A program made the translations under genes and the position numbers. From CAYVUM01 sp964454795 (GTDB lineage Bacteria > Pseudomonadota > Alphaproteobacteria > Rhodospirillales > Defluviicoccaceae), in the NCBI GenBank assembly GCA_964454795.1, contig CAYVUM010000091.1:1-13691 (forward strand): a DNA stretch of 13,691 bases. The letters run 5' to 3'. The notes beneath the pieces are model-generated. The model did no database searches, was not told where the DNA came from, and saw nothing but the letters and a program-made list of their open reading frames with translations. Below, one piece after another: positions 1-9,117 of the stretch. Positions within the stretch are counted from its first letter, which is position 1, and every line of letters begins with the position of its first letter.

Positions 1-794
1 GGCCTGGTCCGTGACCAGGAGACCTGAACGTCGAGCGCCTCGCCGGGGCTCACCTCGGCAAGCCCGACGATGGCATCGCACAGATTTGAGGAGACACCGC
101 GGCTGACTGCCGCCGTGAACGGCGCCATGTCGCCATTCATCGCTGCTTTCCGAGCCGCATCGTCAAGGGCGGCAAGGGCCGCCACGAGAGTACGGGTCAC
201 CTGCCGCTCGTAGGGCTCGACCGGCTCGGTCAGGGGCAGCTCTCCCTGAGCCGCCTTCAACTCGGGAGCGACCGGCGACAGGATCGTCAGCACATAGCTG
301 CCCTGTTCCGTCTGGCCCATGCGCACGTCCCGCAGATAGTCCATTGCCTGCTGCGGCTTGCGTTTCGCGAAGAAGGCGCGCTTCTCCAGGGCGGCACAGG
401 CCGCTGACAGCATCATGTCGCGGCTGCGCTCGACAAACCTGACCGCCTGGTCGAGCGGCAAGGTGCCGTTCTCCGCCGCATGGCTTGGCGCCCGCACGCG
501 GATCAGGTCGGCCGTTGTCGTCATCACATCGCGCAGGACTTCGAGCTCGGAGCGCCGCTCGGCAAACGCGAGCGTTCGCAGGAGCTCACCCATCCGCAAC
601 GCGTAGTCTGCAAGATCGCGCTTCAGCGGAAGCGTGACATCGAACTCCTCGCCGTCCGCGGCGGCCCGCAGCCACAGGCTTCCCTTACTGTCGAGGTCCG
701 CCTCCTTGCGCCAGCCCTTCGCGCGCAGGTAAGCGGCCATTTCCAGAGGCTTCAGGGCGCTCAGGGCCGCCGGGTCGCGCACCTCAACCTTCAT
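1..794 (-). CDS. Unrecognised protein, second gene of DUF4365 unit (C-terminus cut by window edge)
   Basis: An open frame runs from an ATG at 794 to the left edge without a stop, giving 264 visible residues that begin MKVEVRDPAALSALKPLEMA. The ATG overlaps the stop of the upstream DUF4365 gene in an ATGA (791-794), so the two are very likely translationally coupled. The protein looks soluble, with no signal peptide or membrane helix and mostly alternating charged and aliphatic segments. Recognisable stretches are MAAYLRAKGWRKEADL near residues 19-34, a helical RMGELLRTLAFAERRSELE near 86-104, GQTEQGSYVLTILSPVAPEL near 162-181, and SRGVSSNLCDAIVGLAEVSP near 232-251. I do not recognise a named domain and assign no function. 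The gene pairing and lack of interruption argue that it is real. Its role may be tied to the nuclease-like partner, for example in defence or DNA processing, but that is inference. Confidence 0.8.
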   Translation of the reverse strand, partial: MKVEVRDPAALSALKPLEMAAYLRAKGWRKEADLDSKGSLWLRAAADGEEFDVTLPLKRDLADYALRMGELLRTLAFAERRSELEVLRDVMTTTADLIRVRAPSHAAENGTLPLDQAVRFVERSRDMMLSAACAALEKRAFFAKRKPQQAMDYLRDVRMGQTEQGSYVLTILSPVAPELKAAQGELPLTEPVEPYERQVTRTLVAALAALDDAARKAAMNGDMAPFTAAVSRGVSSNLCDAIVGLAEVSPGEALDVQVSWSRTR

Positions 795-1318
795 AGCGCA
801 CCTCCCTCGTTGATCGTGTGCATCATCAGCCGGAGCGCCTCCGGTGTCAGCAAGTTTTCTCGCTGCACCGACACCGTTACAGAGGACTCGTTGTCGCTCT
901 CGGGCTCTCCGGCAAGAGAAGCCCAGTATCCACACCGGCGAAGTACAAGCTGTTCCGCCGATAGCGAGAGCCATTCCTCTATACTGGCCGGCAGCGTTAC
1001 AAGGACCAGGATGCGCGGGGCCAAGACATCAGTCAGGATCAGATCATTATAGTTCTTTTTCTTTAGCGCATAACGGATCACCTCTCCAGTTCCGTCATCT
1101 GTCGAGGTCGTCTTCATCTGCACGTCGAGCTTCGGTCGCCGATTGAGCTTGCAAGAGAGCGTCCAGTCGATGCTGTCGTCGTCCGGCACGGGCCGCGAAA
1201 TCGCGCAGCCGGCGACGGCGGCGACCGCGAGCAGGAAAGCGTCGCCAAAGCCCTCCTGCTGAGCCGTTCGCGCCATGCCGAGGTCGGCCGGCGTTCGGTT
1301 TTCTTCCTTCGTTTCCAT
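791..1318 (-). CDS. DUF4365 domain protein (PD-(D/E)XK nuclease-like fold)
   Basis: This is a 175-residue protein from the ATG at 1318. The body matches what I know of DUF4365: an N-terminal helix QQEGFGDAFLLAVAAVAG (20-37), an acidic strand DDDSIDWTL (46-54), LDVQMKTT (64-71), LKKKNYNDL (85-93), a hydrophobic PRILVLVTLP (101-110), EEWL and LRRCGYWASL (126-135). The spacing of E22, D51 and Q67-x-K69 fits a PD-(D/E)XK site with the QxK variant seen in Mrr-type enzymes; nuclease activity is inferred. Start choice is uncertain: AAGGAG lies directly against the 1318 ATG, an ATG at 1276 would give the family-like MARTAQQEGFG, and the frame stays open to an ATG at 1405 with no clear ribosome site. 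Lysine and aromatic codons such as AAA, TAT and AAT make this stretch AT-richer than its neighbours, which hints at transfer. It couples by ATGA to the next gene. Confidence 0.82.
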   Translation of the reverse strand: METKEENRTPADLGMARTAQQEGFGDAFLLAVAAVAGCAISRPVPDDDSIDWTLSCKLNRRPKLDVQMKTTSTDDGTGEVIRYALKKKNYNDLILTDVLAPRILVLVTLPASIEEWLSLSAEQLVLRRCGYWASLAGEPESDNESSVTVSVQRENLLTPEALRLMMHTINEGGAL

Positions 1319-1502
1319 CTCCTTGCCTGTACGCGGTCTTGCGTTCCGCGGCAAGAAGCCCAGGCTGGATAGCGCGTCGCCGAAATCCTGGTTGGCCCAT
1401 CGCATGAGAGAGCTGCCATGAGTCCCCGCCGCCAGGTTTCGGGTCGTGCGCTTGCCCGCCCGACGCAGTAGTGTCGCTGGACATGATCACCAGCGGCGCG
1501 CC

Positions 1503-2885
1503 ATGGAACACTTTGGGTCAGAACACCTGCTCTGGGCGATCGCGCTGGGCGCGATCAGCGCGGTGTCCTTGCCGCTCGGCTCCGTGGTCGGCCTCCAGAC
1601 CAATCCGCGTCCCGCCGTCATCTCCCTGCTCGCCGCGTTCGGGGCGGGGGCGCTGATCGCCGCGCTGGCGGTGGAGCTGGTCGCGCCCACGGTGCTGGCA
1701 TTGCAGCACCCGGCCCACCCCGCGACTCACGGCAATCCCTCCGCGAACTTCTACGCCCTCGTTCTCGGCGCCGCCGCCGGTGGCGCGCTGTTCTCGCTAC
1801 TCGACCGGCTCGTCAACGCCCGCGGCGGCTTCCTCCGCCGCACCTCTGCGACCATCGGCTATCTGACCGCGCGGAAGCGGGACCGCGAGCTCGCGATGCT
1901 GAAGGCGCTGGCGGCGTTTCCGCTGCTCAAGGACCTGCCGCCCGAGCACGTCAACAGCTTGGTGGGGATGATCCGCGGCGTCAGCTACAGCGACGGCGAG
2001 GTCATCGCCCGGGCGGGTGAGGCGGCTACCGAGCTGCTGTTCCTCACCGAGGGTACGGTGGCGGCGGTGACCGAGGGCGGTCTGGAAGCGGAGTTCGGAC
2101 CCGGCAGCGTCGTCGGGGTGATCCCGCTGATCATGGACCGTCCCCATGTCGGCACCGGCACGGCCCGGGGCGCGGTTGCGGCCTACGCCCTCCGCGCCGC
2201 CGATTTTCAGCGGCTGCGGGCGCTGTCGCCGGCGTTCGACGCCGCCGTCCGCGAGCTCACCCGCGAACGCCTGCAACGGATCGAGGCCTTCATCGCCAAA
2301 CGCGACGAACGGGCGATGACGTGGTTGCGCGAGGCTGAGGATGCGCTCCGGACCGGGGCGCAACTCCCCGACCCGATCGCGCTGCGCCGGGCCGTGGCCG
2401 CCCATGAAGGGGCGCCGCTCGCCATCTGGCTCGGCATCCTCCTCGACGGCATCCCGGAGAGCTTCGTCATCGGTGCCGGACTGCTGACGGTACTGGAAGC
2501 CCACATCCCCGCGCCCGCCCCGCTCGGCTTTGCCGAGGCGGTGCCGTATACGCTGATCGCCGGCCTGTTCCTCTCCAACTTCCCGGAGGCGCTCGCCAGT
2601 TCGGCGAACATGCGGCTGCAGGGTTTCAGCAAGCAGCGGATTTTTTTCTTATGGTTCTCGCTGCTGGTGATTACCGCCCTCGGCGCCGGCGCCGGCTTTC
2701 TGCTCGCCGAGTCCCTCGCGCACACCGCTGTGGTCTTCGCCGAAGGCCTGGCGGCTGGCGCGATGCTGACCATGATCGCCGCGGCGATGATCCCCGAGGC
2801 GGTCCACATGGGCCGGGCCAGCGTGGTGGGCTTGAGCACCCTCGCCGGCTTCCTCGCCGCCATTTCGTTCACGCTGCTCGGGTAG
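1503..2885 (+). CDS. ZIP-like membrane protein with inserted cyclic nucleotide-binding (CRP-like) domain
   Basis: This is a 460-residue protein if started at ATG 1503 (MEHFGSEHLL); the frame is open back to a GTG at 1446, and neither start has a strong ribosome site. Hydrophobic segments near 10-30, 40-60, 82-100, 305-330, 342-362, 380-402, 408-430 and 439-459 give eight helices in the ZIP/ZupT pattern. In place of the usual loop between helices 3 and 4 lies a CRP-type domain (about 133-245: FPLLKDLPPEHV, GEVIARAGE, LLFLTEGTVAAV). The ZIP metal motifs are altered: DGIPES (315-320) and SNFPEA (358-363) keep Pro-Glu but lack the leading His found in ZupT-type HNFPEG. The phosphate-binding cassette region (GVIPLIMDRPHVGT, 205-218) lacks the usual Glu and the Pro-Arg. 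Metal transport and nucleotide binding are therefore both uncertain; a sensor or regulated permease is possible. It is divergent from the DUF4365 gene and precedes uvrB. Confidence 0.8.
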   Translation: MEHFGSEHLLWAIALGAISAVSLPLGSVVGLQTNPRPAVISLLAAFGAGALIAALAVELVAPTVLALQHPAHPATHGNPSANFYALVLGAAAGGALFSLLDRLVNARGGFLRRTSATIGYLTARKRDRELAMLKALAAFPLLKDLPPEHVNSLVGMIRGVSYSDGEVIARAGEAATELLFLTEGTVAAVTEGGLEAEFGPGSVVGVIPLIMDRPHVGTGTARGAVAAYALRAADFQRLRALSPAFDAAVRELTRERLQRIEAFIAKRDERAMTWLREAEDALRTGAQLPDPIALRRAVAAHEGAPLAIWLGILLDGIPESFVIGAGLLTVLEAHIPAPAPLGFAEAVPYTLIAGLFLSNFPEALASSANMRLQGFSKQRIFFLWFSLLVITALGAGAGFLLAESLAHTAVVFAEGLAAGAMLTMIAAAMIPEAVHMGRASVVGLSTLAGFLAAISFTLLG

Positions 2886-2953
2886 TCGGGTGGGGCATGG
2901 GATCGCCCCCCGCCCCCAACCATCCCACCGTGGCAACGCCGCCGTCCGCGCCC

Positions 2954-2959
2954 TATAAC
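2954..2959 (+). promoter_or_regulatory. Possible -10 element just ahead of uvrB
   Basis: TATAAC matches the -10 consensus in five of six bases and ends eight bases before the uvrB ATG. A transcript starting six to eight bases downstream would have almost no leader, and no Shine-Dalgarno sequence lies between. The -35 side (around 2931-2936, TGGCAA) is a poor match. Tentative. Confidence 0.25.
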
Positions 2960-2967
2960 CTTAAGCG

Positions 2968-5205
<2,238 letters not shown>

Positions 5206-5606
5206 CCCCTTGCCAGCGGCGGCTCGTCAGGGCAGCGAACCGGCGCGACCGCCTGATTCGCAAGCGGTAATCTCTTAAAGCTAAATATTCGCCACGATTT
5301 TCGCGCAGTGCGCGAGGGTTCGGGCGAGTCCGTGTCGACACCGGGGCTGCGGTTGCGAGCTCCGGAGGGGGCCCGTGGAGCAATTTCGCGCAATAAGATG
5401 ATCCGCGAGCCGGCTTCCCCTCGCCAAAACCCCCCAAACAGCGCATTTTCTACCCCGCATAGGTGTTGCTAATCTGCATCCTTAACGTTTTCCCCATAAA
5501 TTCTATGGAAGGTTGGTGCTTGACGTCGTTCGGGGTGGATGGGCAATGCTTGCAAAAATTCGTCTGGTGTCCGTTCACCACAACATCGAATAGGAGGTCG
5601 GTGATC
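5206..5606. other. 401-base intergenic gap between uvrB and the DUF882 gene
   Basis: No convincing gene is visible here. The right half (about 5400-5590) is AT-richer than the flanking genes, as expected of a promoter or leader region. A short perfect inverted repeat lies at 5301-5315 (TCGCGC, loop AGT, GCGCGA) but has no T run on either side, so it is a weak terminator candidate for uvrB. A TTGACG at 5520-5525 resembles a -35 box, but the base positions 17 to 18 downstream do not form a good -10. The DUF882 frame is open leftwards to an ATG at 5463, but that extension is Cys-rich and unlike a signal peptide, and a strong ribosome site lies much closer to the Tat motif. Confidence 0.6.
5592..5598 (+). 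promoter_or_regulatory. Ribosome binding site that sets the DUF882 start
   Basis: AGGAGGT is a near-perfect Shine-Dalgarno sequence. It ends eight bases before the GTG at 5607 and only two before the GTG at 5601, so 5607 is the preferred start. This places the twin-arginine motif at residues 11-16, the normal position for a Tat signal. Confidence 0.75.
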
Positions 5607-6164
5607 GTGGAGGAAAGTGCGAATCGCTTTCAGACTTCGCGTCGTACGTTTTTGGCTGCCGGGGTCGGCGGCCTGTTTTGCCTCTCTCCTCTTTCCGCCT
5701 TCGCGGCGAAATCTCAAGCAGATCGTGTCGTTTCTCTCCTCAACACGCACACCTGCGAATCCTTAACCCGCACCTACTGGTCGCAAGGCGCGTACATCCC
5801 GGAGGTGTTGCTGGAAATCAACCATGTGCTGCGTGATTTCCGCTCGGACGAGGAGACCTTCATCGATCCGCGGCTGCTCGACATCCTGACCGTGCTGCGC
5901 GCCAGGACCGGCTGCCGCCAGCCGTTCGAGGTGATCTCCGCTTACCGCTCGCCGGAGACCAACGCGATGCTGCGCGGCAACGGCCGCGGGGTCGCCAAGA
6001 ACAGCTTCCATATTGCGGGGAAGGCGGTGGACATCCGCATCCCCGGGGTCTCCAACCGCGCTCTGGCCCGCCTCGCGCGGTCCCTGCAAACCGGCGGCGT
6101 CGGCGCCTATCGCCGCTTCGTCCACATCGACACCGGCCCGGTACGGTCCTGGGGCCGCGGCTGA
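5607..6164 (+). CDS. Tat-exported DUF882 / peptidase M15-type zinc protein (YcbK-like)
   Basis: This is a 185-residue protein from a GTG start with a strong ribosome site. Residues 1-34 form a twin-arginine signal: SRRTFLAA (11-18), a hydrophobic stretch, then AFAA (31-34) as the likely cleavage site, so it is exported folded to the periplasm. The mature part has the DUF882 features INHVLRDFRSDE (71-82), DPRLLDIL (87-94), ISAYRSPETN (110-119), SFHIAGKAVDI (133-143) and RFVHIDTG (170-177). H135, D142 and H173 form the zinc triad of the M15 (D-Ala-D-Ala carboxypeptidase-like) fold, and all are present. The family is linked to peptidoglycan processing, as with MepK (YcbK) in E. coli; the exact bond cut here is inference. 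It stands alone, convergent with the LysR gene. Confidence 0.92.
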   Translation: MEESANRFQTSRRTFLAAGVGGLFCLSPLSAFAAKSQADRVVSLLNTHTCESLTRTYWSQGAYIPEVLLEINHVLRDFRSDEETFIDPRLLDILTVLRARTGCRQPFEVISAYRSPETNAMLRGNGRGVAKNSFHIAGKAVDIRIPGVSNRALARLARSLQTGGVGAYRRFVHIDTGPVRSWGRG

Positions 6165-6173
6165 ACCGCAAGA

Positions 6174-6206
6174 CCGGTGGCCCGGCACCGGCCTCGGGCC
6201 AACCGG
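6174..6206. terminator. Strong hairpin between convergent DUF882 and LysR genes
   Basis: The left arm CCGGTGGCCCG (6174-6184) pairs with the right arm CGGGCCAACCGG (6195-6206) with one bulged base, around a ten-base loop. It begins ten bases after the DUF882 stop and ends 27 bases before the LysR stop, the usual site for a shared terminator. No T run follows on either strand, so intrinsic termination is doubtful; it may block readthrough or 3' decay. Confidence 0.4.
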
Positions 6207-6233
6207 GCGCCGGGATCTGCCGCCGCTCGCCGG

Positions 6234-7154
6234 TCAGTGTGACAGCTCCTCCACCTTGCGGACGATGAAGTCGCGGAACACCGCAATCCGGCTGGAGTGG
6301 CGCAGTTCCTCCGGATAGACGAAATAGACGTCCACCGTCGGGCCCTGCAGCTCGGGCAGGATTTCCACCAGGCTGTCCGCCTCGTGGTTCAGGTAATGGG
6401 GCAGCGCGCCGATGCCGATGCCGCTCTGCACGGCGCGGCAGATCGCGTAGGTGCTGTTGACCCGGAGGAACGCCTTGCGCGGCTCCCGGCCCTCCCGGCC
6501 GACCGTCAGCAGCCAGTTCATATTGGGCACCGGCATCCGCGCATCCTCGCCGAACACCACCAGCCGGTGGGTGTCCAGGTCGTCGACCGTGTGGGGCATG
6601 CCGTGCTTGCGCAGGTAGGAGGGGGCAGCGAACACCGGATAGCGCAGGGTCATCAGCCGGCGCTGGACGAGGTCGGCCCGGGTCGGCGGCTGCATCCGGA
6701 TACCGATATCGGCTTGGCGCATCGACAGATCAAGCTCCTCATCGCTCAGCACCAGGGAGACATCGATCTGCGGGTGGCTCTCCAGGAACTCCTTGAGCCT
6801 CGGGGCCAGCCAGATCGAGCCGAACGCCACCGTGGTCGTGATCTTCAGCGGCCCCTGCGGGCGTTCGCGGCTTTCGGTGATCCGCGCCTCGACCATGTTC
6901 AGCTTGGTCATGATCTCGCGCACGGCATTGACCAGCATCTCGCCGGGCTCGGTCAGCACGAGCCCGCGGGCATGGCGGTGAAACAGCGGTACCTCGAGGC
7001 TTTCTTCCAGCGCCCCCACTTGGCGGCTGACCGCCGACTGGCTGAGGTTCAGGGTCTCGCCGGCGCGGGTGAAGCTGCCGGCCAGGGCCACGGCGTAGAA
7101 GATCCGCAGCTTGTCCCAATCCATCCGGCTCCGGTCAATCAGACCCCTGTCCAT
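6234..7154 (-). CDS. LysR-family transcriptional regulator
   Basis: This is a DNA-binding regulator of about 306 residues. The N-terminus carries the LysR winged helix-turn-helix: MDWDKLRIFYAVALAGSFTRAGETLNLSQSAVSRQVGALEESLEVPLFHRHARGLVLTEPG, followed by the linker helix and a periplasmic-binding-protein-like effector domain (from KITTTVAFGSIWLAPRLKEFL to the end). Three starts are possible: ATG at 7160, at 7154 (GGAG six bases upstream, preferred) and at 7124 (GGAG five bases upstream, giving MDWDKLRIF, which fits many relatives). The gene lies about 128 bases downstream of trxB on the same strand, so it may be co-transcribed, although the gap is wide enough for its own promoter. Its effector and targets cannot be told from sequence. 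The family length and order of domains are normal. Confidence 0.93.
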   Translation of the reverse strand: MDRGLIDRSRMDWDKLRIFYAVALAGSFTRAGETLNLSQSAVSRQVGALEESLEVPLFHRHARGLVLTEPGEMLVNAVREIMTKLNMVEARITESRERPQGPLKITTTVAFGSIWLAPRLKEFLESHPQIDVSLVLSDEELDLSMRQADIGIRMQPPTRADLVQRRLMTLRYPVFAAPSYLRKHGMPHTVDDLDTHRLVVFGEDARMPVPNMNWLLTVGREGREPRKAFLRVNSTYAICRAVQSGIGIGALPHYLNHEADSLVEILPELQGPTVDVYFVYPEELRHSSRIAVFRDFIVRKVEELSH

Positions 7155-7282
7155 GCTCATCTCCGCATTTGCCGTGCCCGCGGCAAGACGGCCGTGCAGG
7201 CCGGCGACGCCAACGGGTAGGGTGATCCGGCAGCGGGGGCAGGCAGGAGAATCGGTGACAGCGCCGTCCGGGGCGAGCCGGG

Positions 7283-8248
7283 TCAGGCAGCAGCGGCCGA
7301 CGCGACCCCCTGAACTGCCAGGAAGCGTTCGGCTTCGAGGGCTGCCATACAGCCGGTGCCGGCGGCGGTGACCGCCTGGCGATAGATTTTGTCCTGAACG
7401 TCGCCGGCGGCGAACACCCCGGGAACGCTGGAGGCGGTACTGTCCGGGGCGGTGTGGATATAACCCTCGTCGTCCATGTCCAGCTGGCCGCGGAACAGGC
7501 CGGTGTTGGGGGTGTGACCGATGGCGATGAACACGCCGTCGACGACAAGCTCGTCGAGGGCGCCGGAGCGGGTGTCGCGCAGCCGCACGCCGGTGACGGT
7601 CGCCGGCTCACCGCCGCCGAGAATCTCGTCGACGACGGCGTTCCAGCGCACTTCCACCTTGGGATTGGCGAACAGCCGGGTCTGCAGAATCTGCTCGGCG
7701 CGCAGCGCGTCGCGGCGATGGATCAGGGTGACCTTGCTGGCGAAATTGGTGAGGAACAGCGCTTCCTCCACGGCGGTGTTGCCGCCGCCGACCACGGCCA
7801 CCCGGCGGCCGCGGAAGAAGAAGCCGTCGCAGGTGGCGCAGGCCGAAACGCCGGCGCCCTGCAGCCGGCCCTCGCTCTCCAGGCCGAGCCAGCGAGCGGA
7901 CGCGCCGGTGGCGATGATCAGGGTCTCGGCGCCGTAGACGTCCCCGGAATCGCCGGTGACCTGGAACGGCCGACGGCTCAGGTCGGCGGCGACAATGGTA
8001 TCGTCGATCAGGGTGGTGCCGACGTGGGCTGCCTGGGCTTCCATCTGCTCCATCAGCCACGGCCCCTGGATTGCCTCGGCGAACCCGGGGTAGTTCTCCA
8101 CATCGGTGGTGATCGTCAGCTGGCCGCCCGGCTGCAGGCCGCGGACCATCACCGGCGCCAGATTGGCGCGGGCGGCGTAGATCGCCGCCGTGCAGCCGGC
8201 CGGGCCGGAGCCGAGGATCACGACCCGGTCAAGTCGTTCGGTGGTCAT
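7283..8248 (-). CDS. trxB: Thioredoxin reductase (NADPH)
   Basis: This flavoenzyme passes electrons from NADPH through FAD to thioredoxin in the cytoplasm. From the ATG at 8248 it is 321 residues, the usual length. Visible are the FAD-binding GSGPAG (13-18), GGQLTITTDVENYPGF (41-56), the redox-active pair CATC (137-140), the NADPH-binding GGGNTAVEEA (154-163), HRRD with R183 (177-183, the 2'-phosphate contact that favours NADPH), and the second FAD motif GVFAAGDVQD (277-286). The frame is open 80 codons further upstream to 8488, but that part is Pro-rich, unlike the family, and overlaps the divergent promoter region. A weak GAGA ribosome site lies ahead of 8248. It is divergent from the lrp-type gene, the same arrangement as trxB and lrp in E. 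coli, and is followed by a LysR regulator. Confidence 0.97.
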   Translation of the reverse strand: MTTERLDRVVILGSGPAGCTAAIYAARANLAPVMVRGLQPGGQLTITTDVENYPGFAEAIQGPWLMEQMEAQAAHVGTTLIDDTIVAADLSRRPFQVTGDSGDVYGAETLIIATGASARWLGLESEGRLQGAGVSACATCDGFFFRGRRVAVVGGGNTAVEEALFLTNFASKVTLIHRRDALRAEQILQTRLFANPKVEVRWNAVVDEILGGGEPATVTGVRLRDTRSGALDELVVDGVFIAIGHTPNTGLFRGQLDMDDEGYIHTAPDSTASSVPGVFAAGDVQDKIYRQAVTAAGTGCMAALEAERFLAVQGVASAAAA

Positions 8249-8432
8249 GGGCGGTCTCTCATCGGCCGGTAGTGGCTGGTACGAACATCGAATGGTCGGC
8301 GGCAGCGGCTGGTGCGGAGCAAGGGTCCCGTTTCCTGCAATGCTAACCCGACAATAAGTAGGCCTTTGCGCTGGCGCAAGGGTGGCCGGACCGGCAAATG
8401 TCCCGTGCGCACCGGCGGTGAACAACCGGTCT

Positions 8433-8460
8433 TTGCTCCCGGCGCCTATTGGAATATCAT
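8433..8460 (+). promoter_or_regulatory. Candidate promoter for the Lrp-type gene
   Basis: TTGCTC (8433-8438, four of six to the -35 consensus) and TATCAT (8455-8460, five of six to the -10) are separated by 16 bases. Transcription would start near 8467, leaving a leader of about 44 bases to the GTG at 8511. An inverted repeat TTGCGC-TG-GCGCAA (8366-8379) lies about 55 bases upstream in the shared trxB/lrp region and could be a regulator site. Position and fit are reasonable, but no experiment is implied. Confidence 0.4.
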
Positions 8461-8510
8461 TGCGCGGAGCAGGGCAGCGTTTGAACACAACTCAACGAGC
8501 GCGGGATACT

Positions 8511-9011
8511 GTGAGACGGGTTAAGCTCGATCGGATCGATCACCGGATTCTCCGGGACCTTCAGAACGACGGCCGGATCACCAATGTGGAGCTGGCGCGG
8601 CGTGCCGGCATCTCTGCCCCGCCGTGCCTGCGGCGGGTGCGGGCGCTGGAGGAGTCGGGCTACGTGCGCGGCTATCACGCCGAACTCGATCCCAAGGCGC
8701 TGGGCTTCAACGTCACGGTGTTTGCCCAGGTGGGCCTGACCAGCCAGGCCGAGCGGGATCTCGAGGCGTTCGAGGCGCTGGTCAGCACTTGGCCGGAGGT
8801 GCGCGAGTGCTACATGCTCGCCGGGGAAACCGATTTCCTCCTGAAGATTGTCGAGCGCGATTGGGAGTCCTACCAGTCGTTCCTCACCTCCAGGCTCACC
8901 GTTGCCCCCAACGTCAGCCATGTAAAGAGCGCGCTGTCCATCCGCACTTCCAAGTACAAGCCGGGCGTCCCCCTGAGCGACGAGCCGGAGGGCGAGGCAG
9001 GCGCGGACTGA
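8511..9011 (+). CDS. Lrp/AsnC-family transcriptional regulator
   Basis: This is a 166-residue regulator from the GTG at 8511. Residues 5-60 hold the AsnC-type helix-turn-helix: KLDRIDHRILRDLQNDGRITNVELARRAGISAPPCLRRVRALEESGYVRGY. The remainder is the RAM ligand-binding and oligomerisation domain, with the typical GETDFLLKI near residues 104-112. Known members respond to amino acids, leucine in the case of Lrp. A TTG at 8481 with AGGG six bases upstream is another possible start and would add ten residues. The gene is divergent from trxB across about 262 bases, matching E. coli synteny and suggesting an Lrp ortholog rather than a specialised AsnC paralog; that is inference, so no symbol is given. 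The C-terminus (PLSDEPEGEAGAD) is an acidic tail. Autoregulation through the shared upstream region is plausible. Confidence 0.94.
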   Translation: MRRVKLDRIDHRILRDLQNDGRITNVELARRAGISAPPCLRRVRALEESGYVRGYHAELDPKALGFNVTVFAQVGLTSQAERDLEAFEALVSTWPEVRECYMLAGETDFLLKIVERDWESYQSFLTSRLTVAPNVSHVKSALSIRTSKYKPGVPLSDEPEGEAGAD

Positions 9012-9060
9012 ACAAGCTCCGTCCCGCAGCCCGTCCTGCCACTCGCCCGCAAAAGAGAAC

Positions 9061-9085
9061 GGGCCGCACCGGGGTGGTGCGGCCC
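9061..9085 (-). terminator. Intrinsic terminator of the OmpA-lipoprotein gene, perhaps two-way
   Basis: A perfect ten-base stem, GGGCCGCACC (9061-9070) with GGTGCGGCCC (9076-9085), encloses the loop GGGGT. Read on the minus strand it is followed by GTTCTCTTTT, a T-rich tract, so it best serves the minus-strand gene ending at 9118. It lies between two convergent genes and may also stop the Lrp-type transcript, though no T run follows on the plus strand. Confidence 0.7.
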
Positions 9086-9117
9086 GCCTGTCGGTTGAGA
9101 GCGTAAAACCGGGCGGA

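Noticed and set aside
480..1052. Open plus-strand frame of about 190 codons across the DUF4365 gene and its partner
   Set aside because: It lies antisense to two coupled genes, has no recognisable domain, and is explained as a shadow of minus-strand codon use.
2207..2923. Open minus-strand frame of 238 codons
   Set aside because: It is antisense to the ZIP-like gene, whose membrane segments and CRP-like domain are clear.
5506..5530. EcfG-like general stress promoter (GGAA near 5507 and CGTT near 5527)
   Set aside because: The first box reads GGAAG instead of GGAAC and the spacing is short by one or two bases, so the match is too weak to claim.
5463..5606. Upstream extension of the DUF882 gene by 48 codons
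   Set aside because: The extension is Cys-rich and would bury the Tat motif; a strong ribosome site marks the GTG at 5607.
7169..7186. Inverted repeat TTGCCG / CGGCAA ahead of the LysR start
   Set aside because: A six-base stem without a T run, easily found by chance in GC-rich DNA; not convincing as a terminator of trxB.
6297..7220. Open plus-strand frame of 307 codons
   Set aside because: It is the antisense of the LysR gene, with no domain of its own.
8249..8488. 80-codon N-terminal extension of trxB
   Set aside because: It is Pro-rich and unlike the family, which begins just before the FAD motif; it also covers the divergent promoter region.
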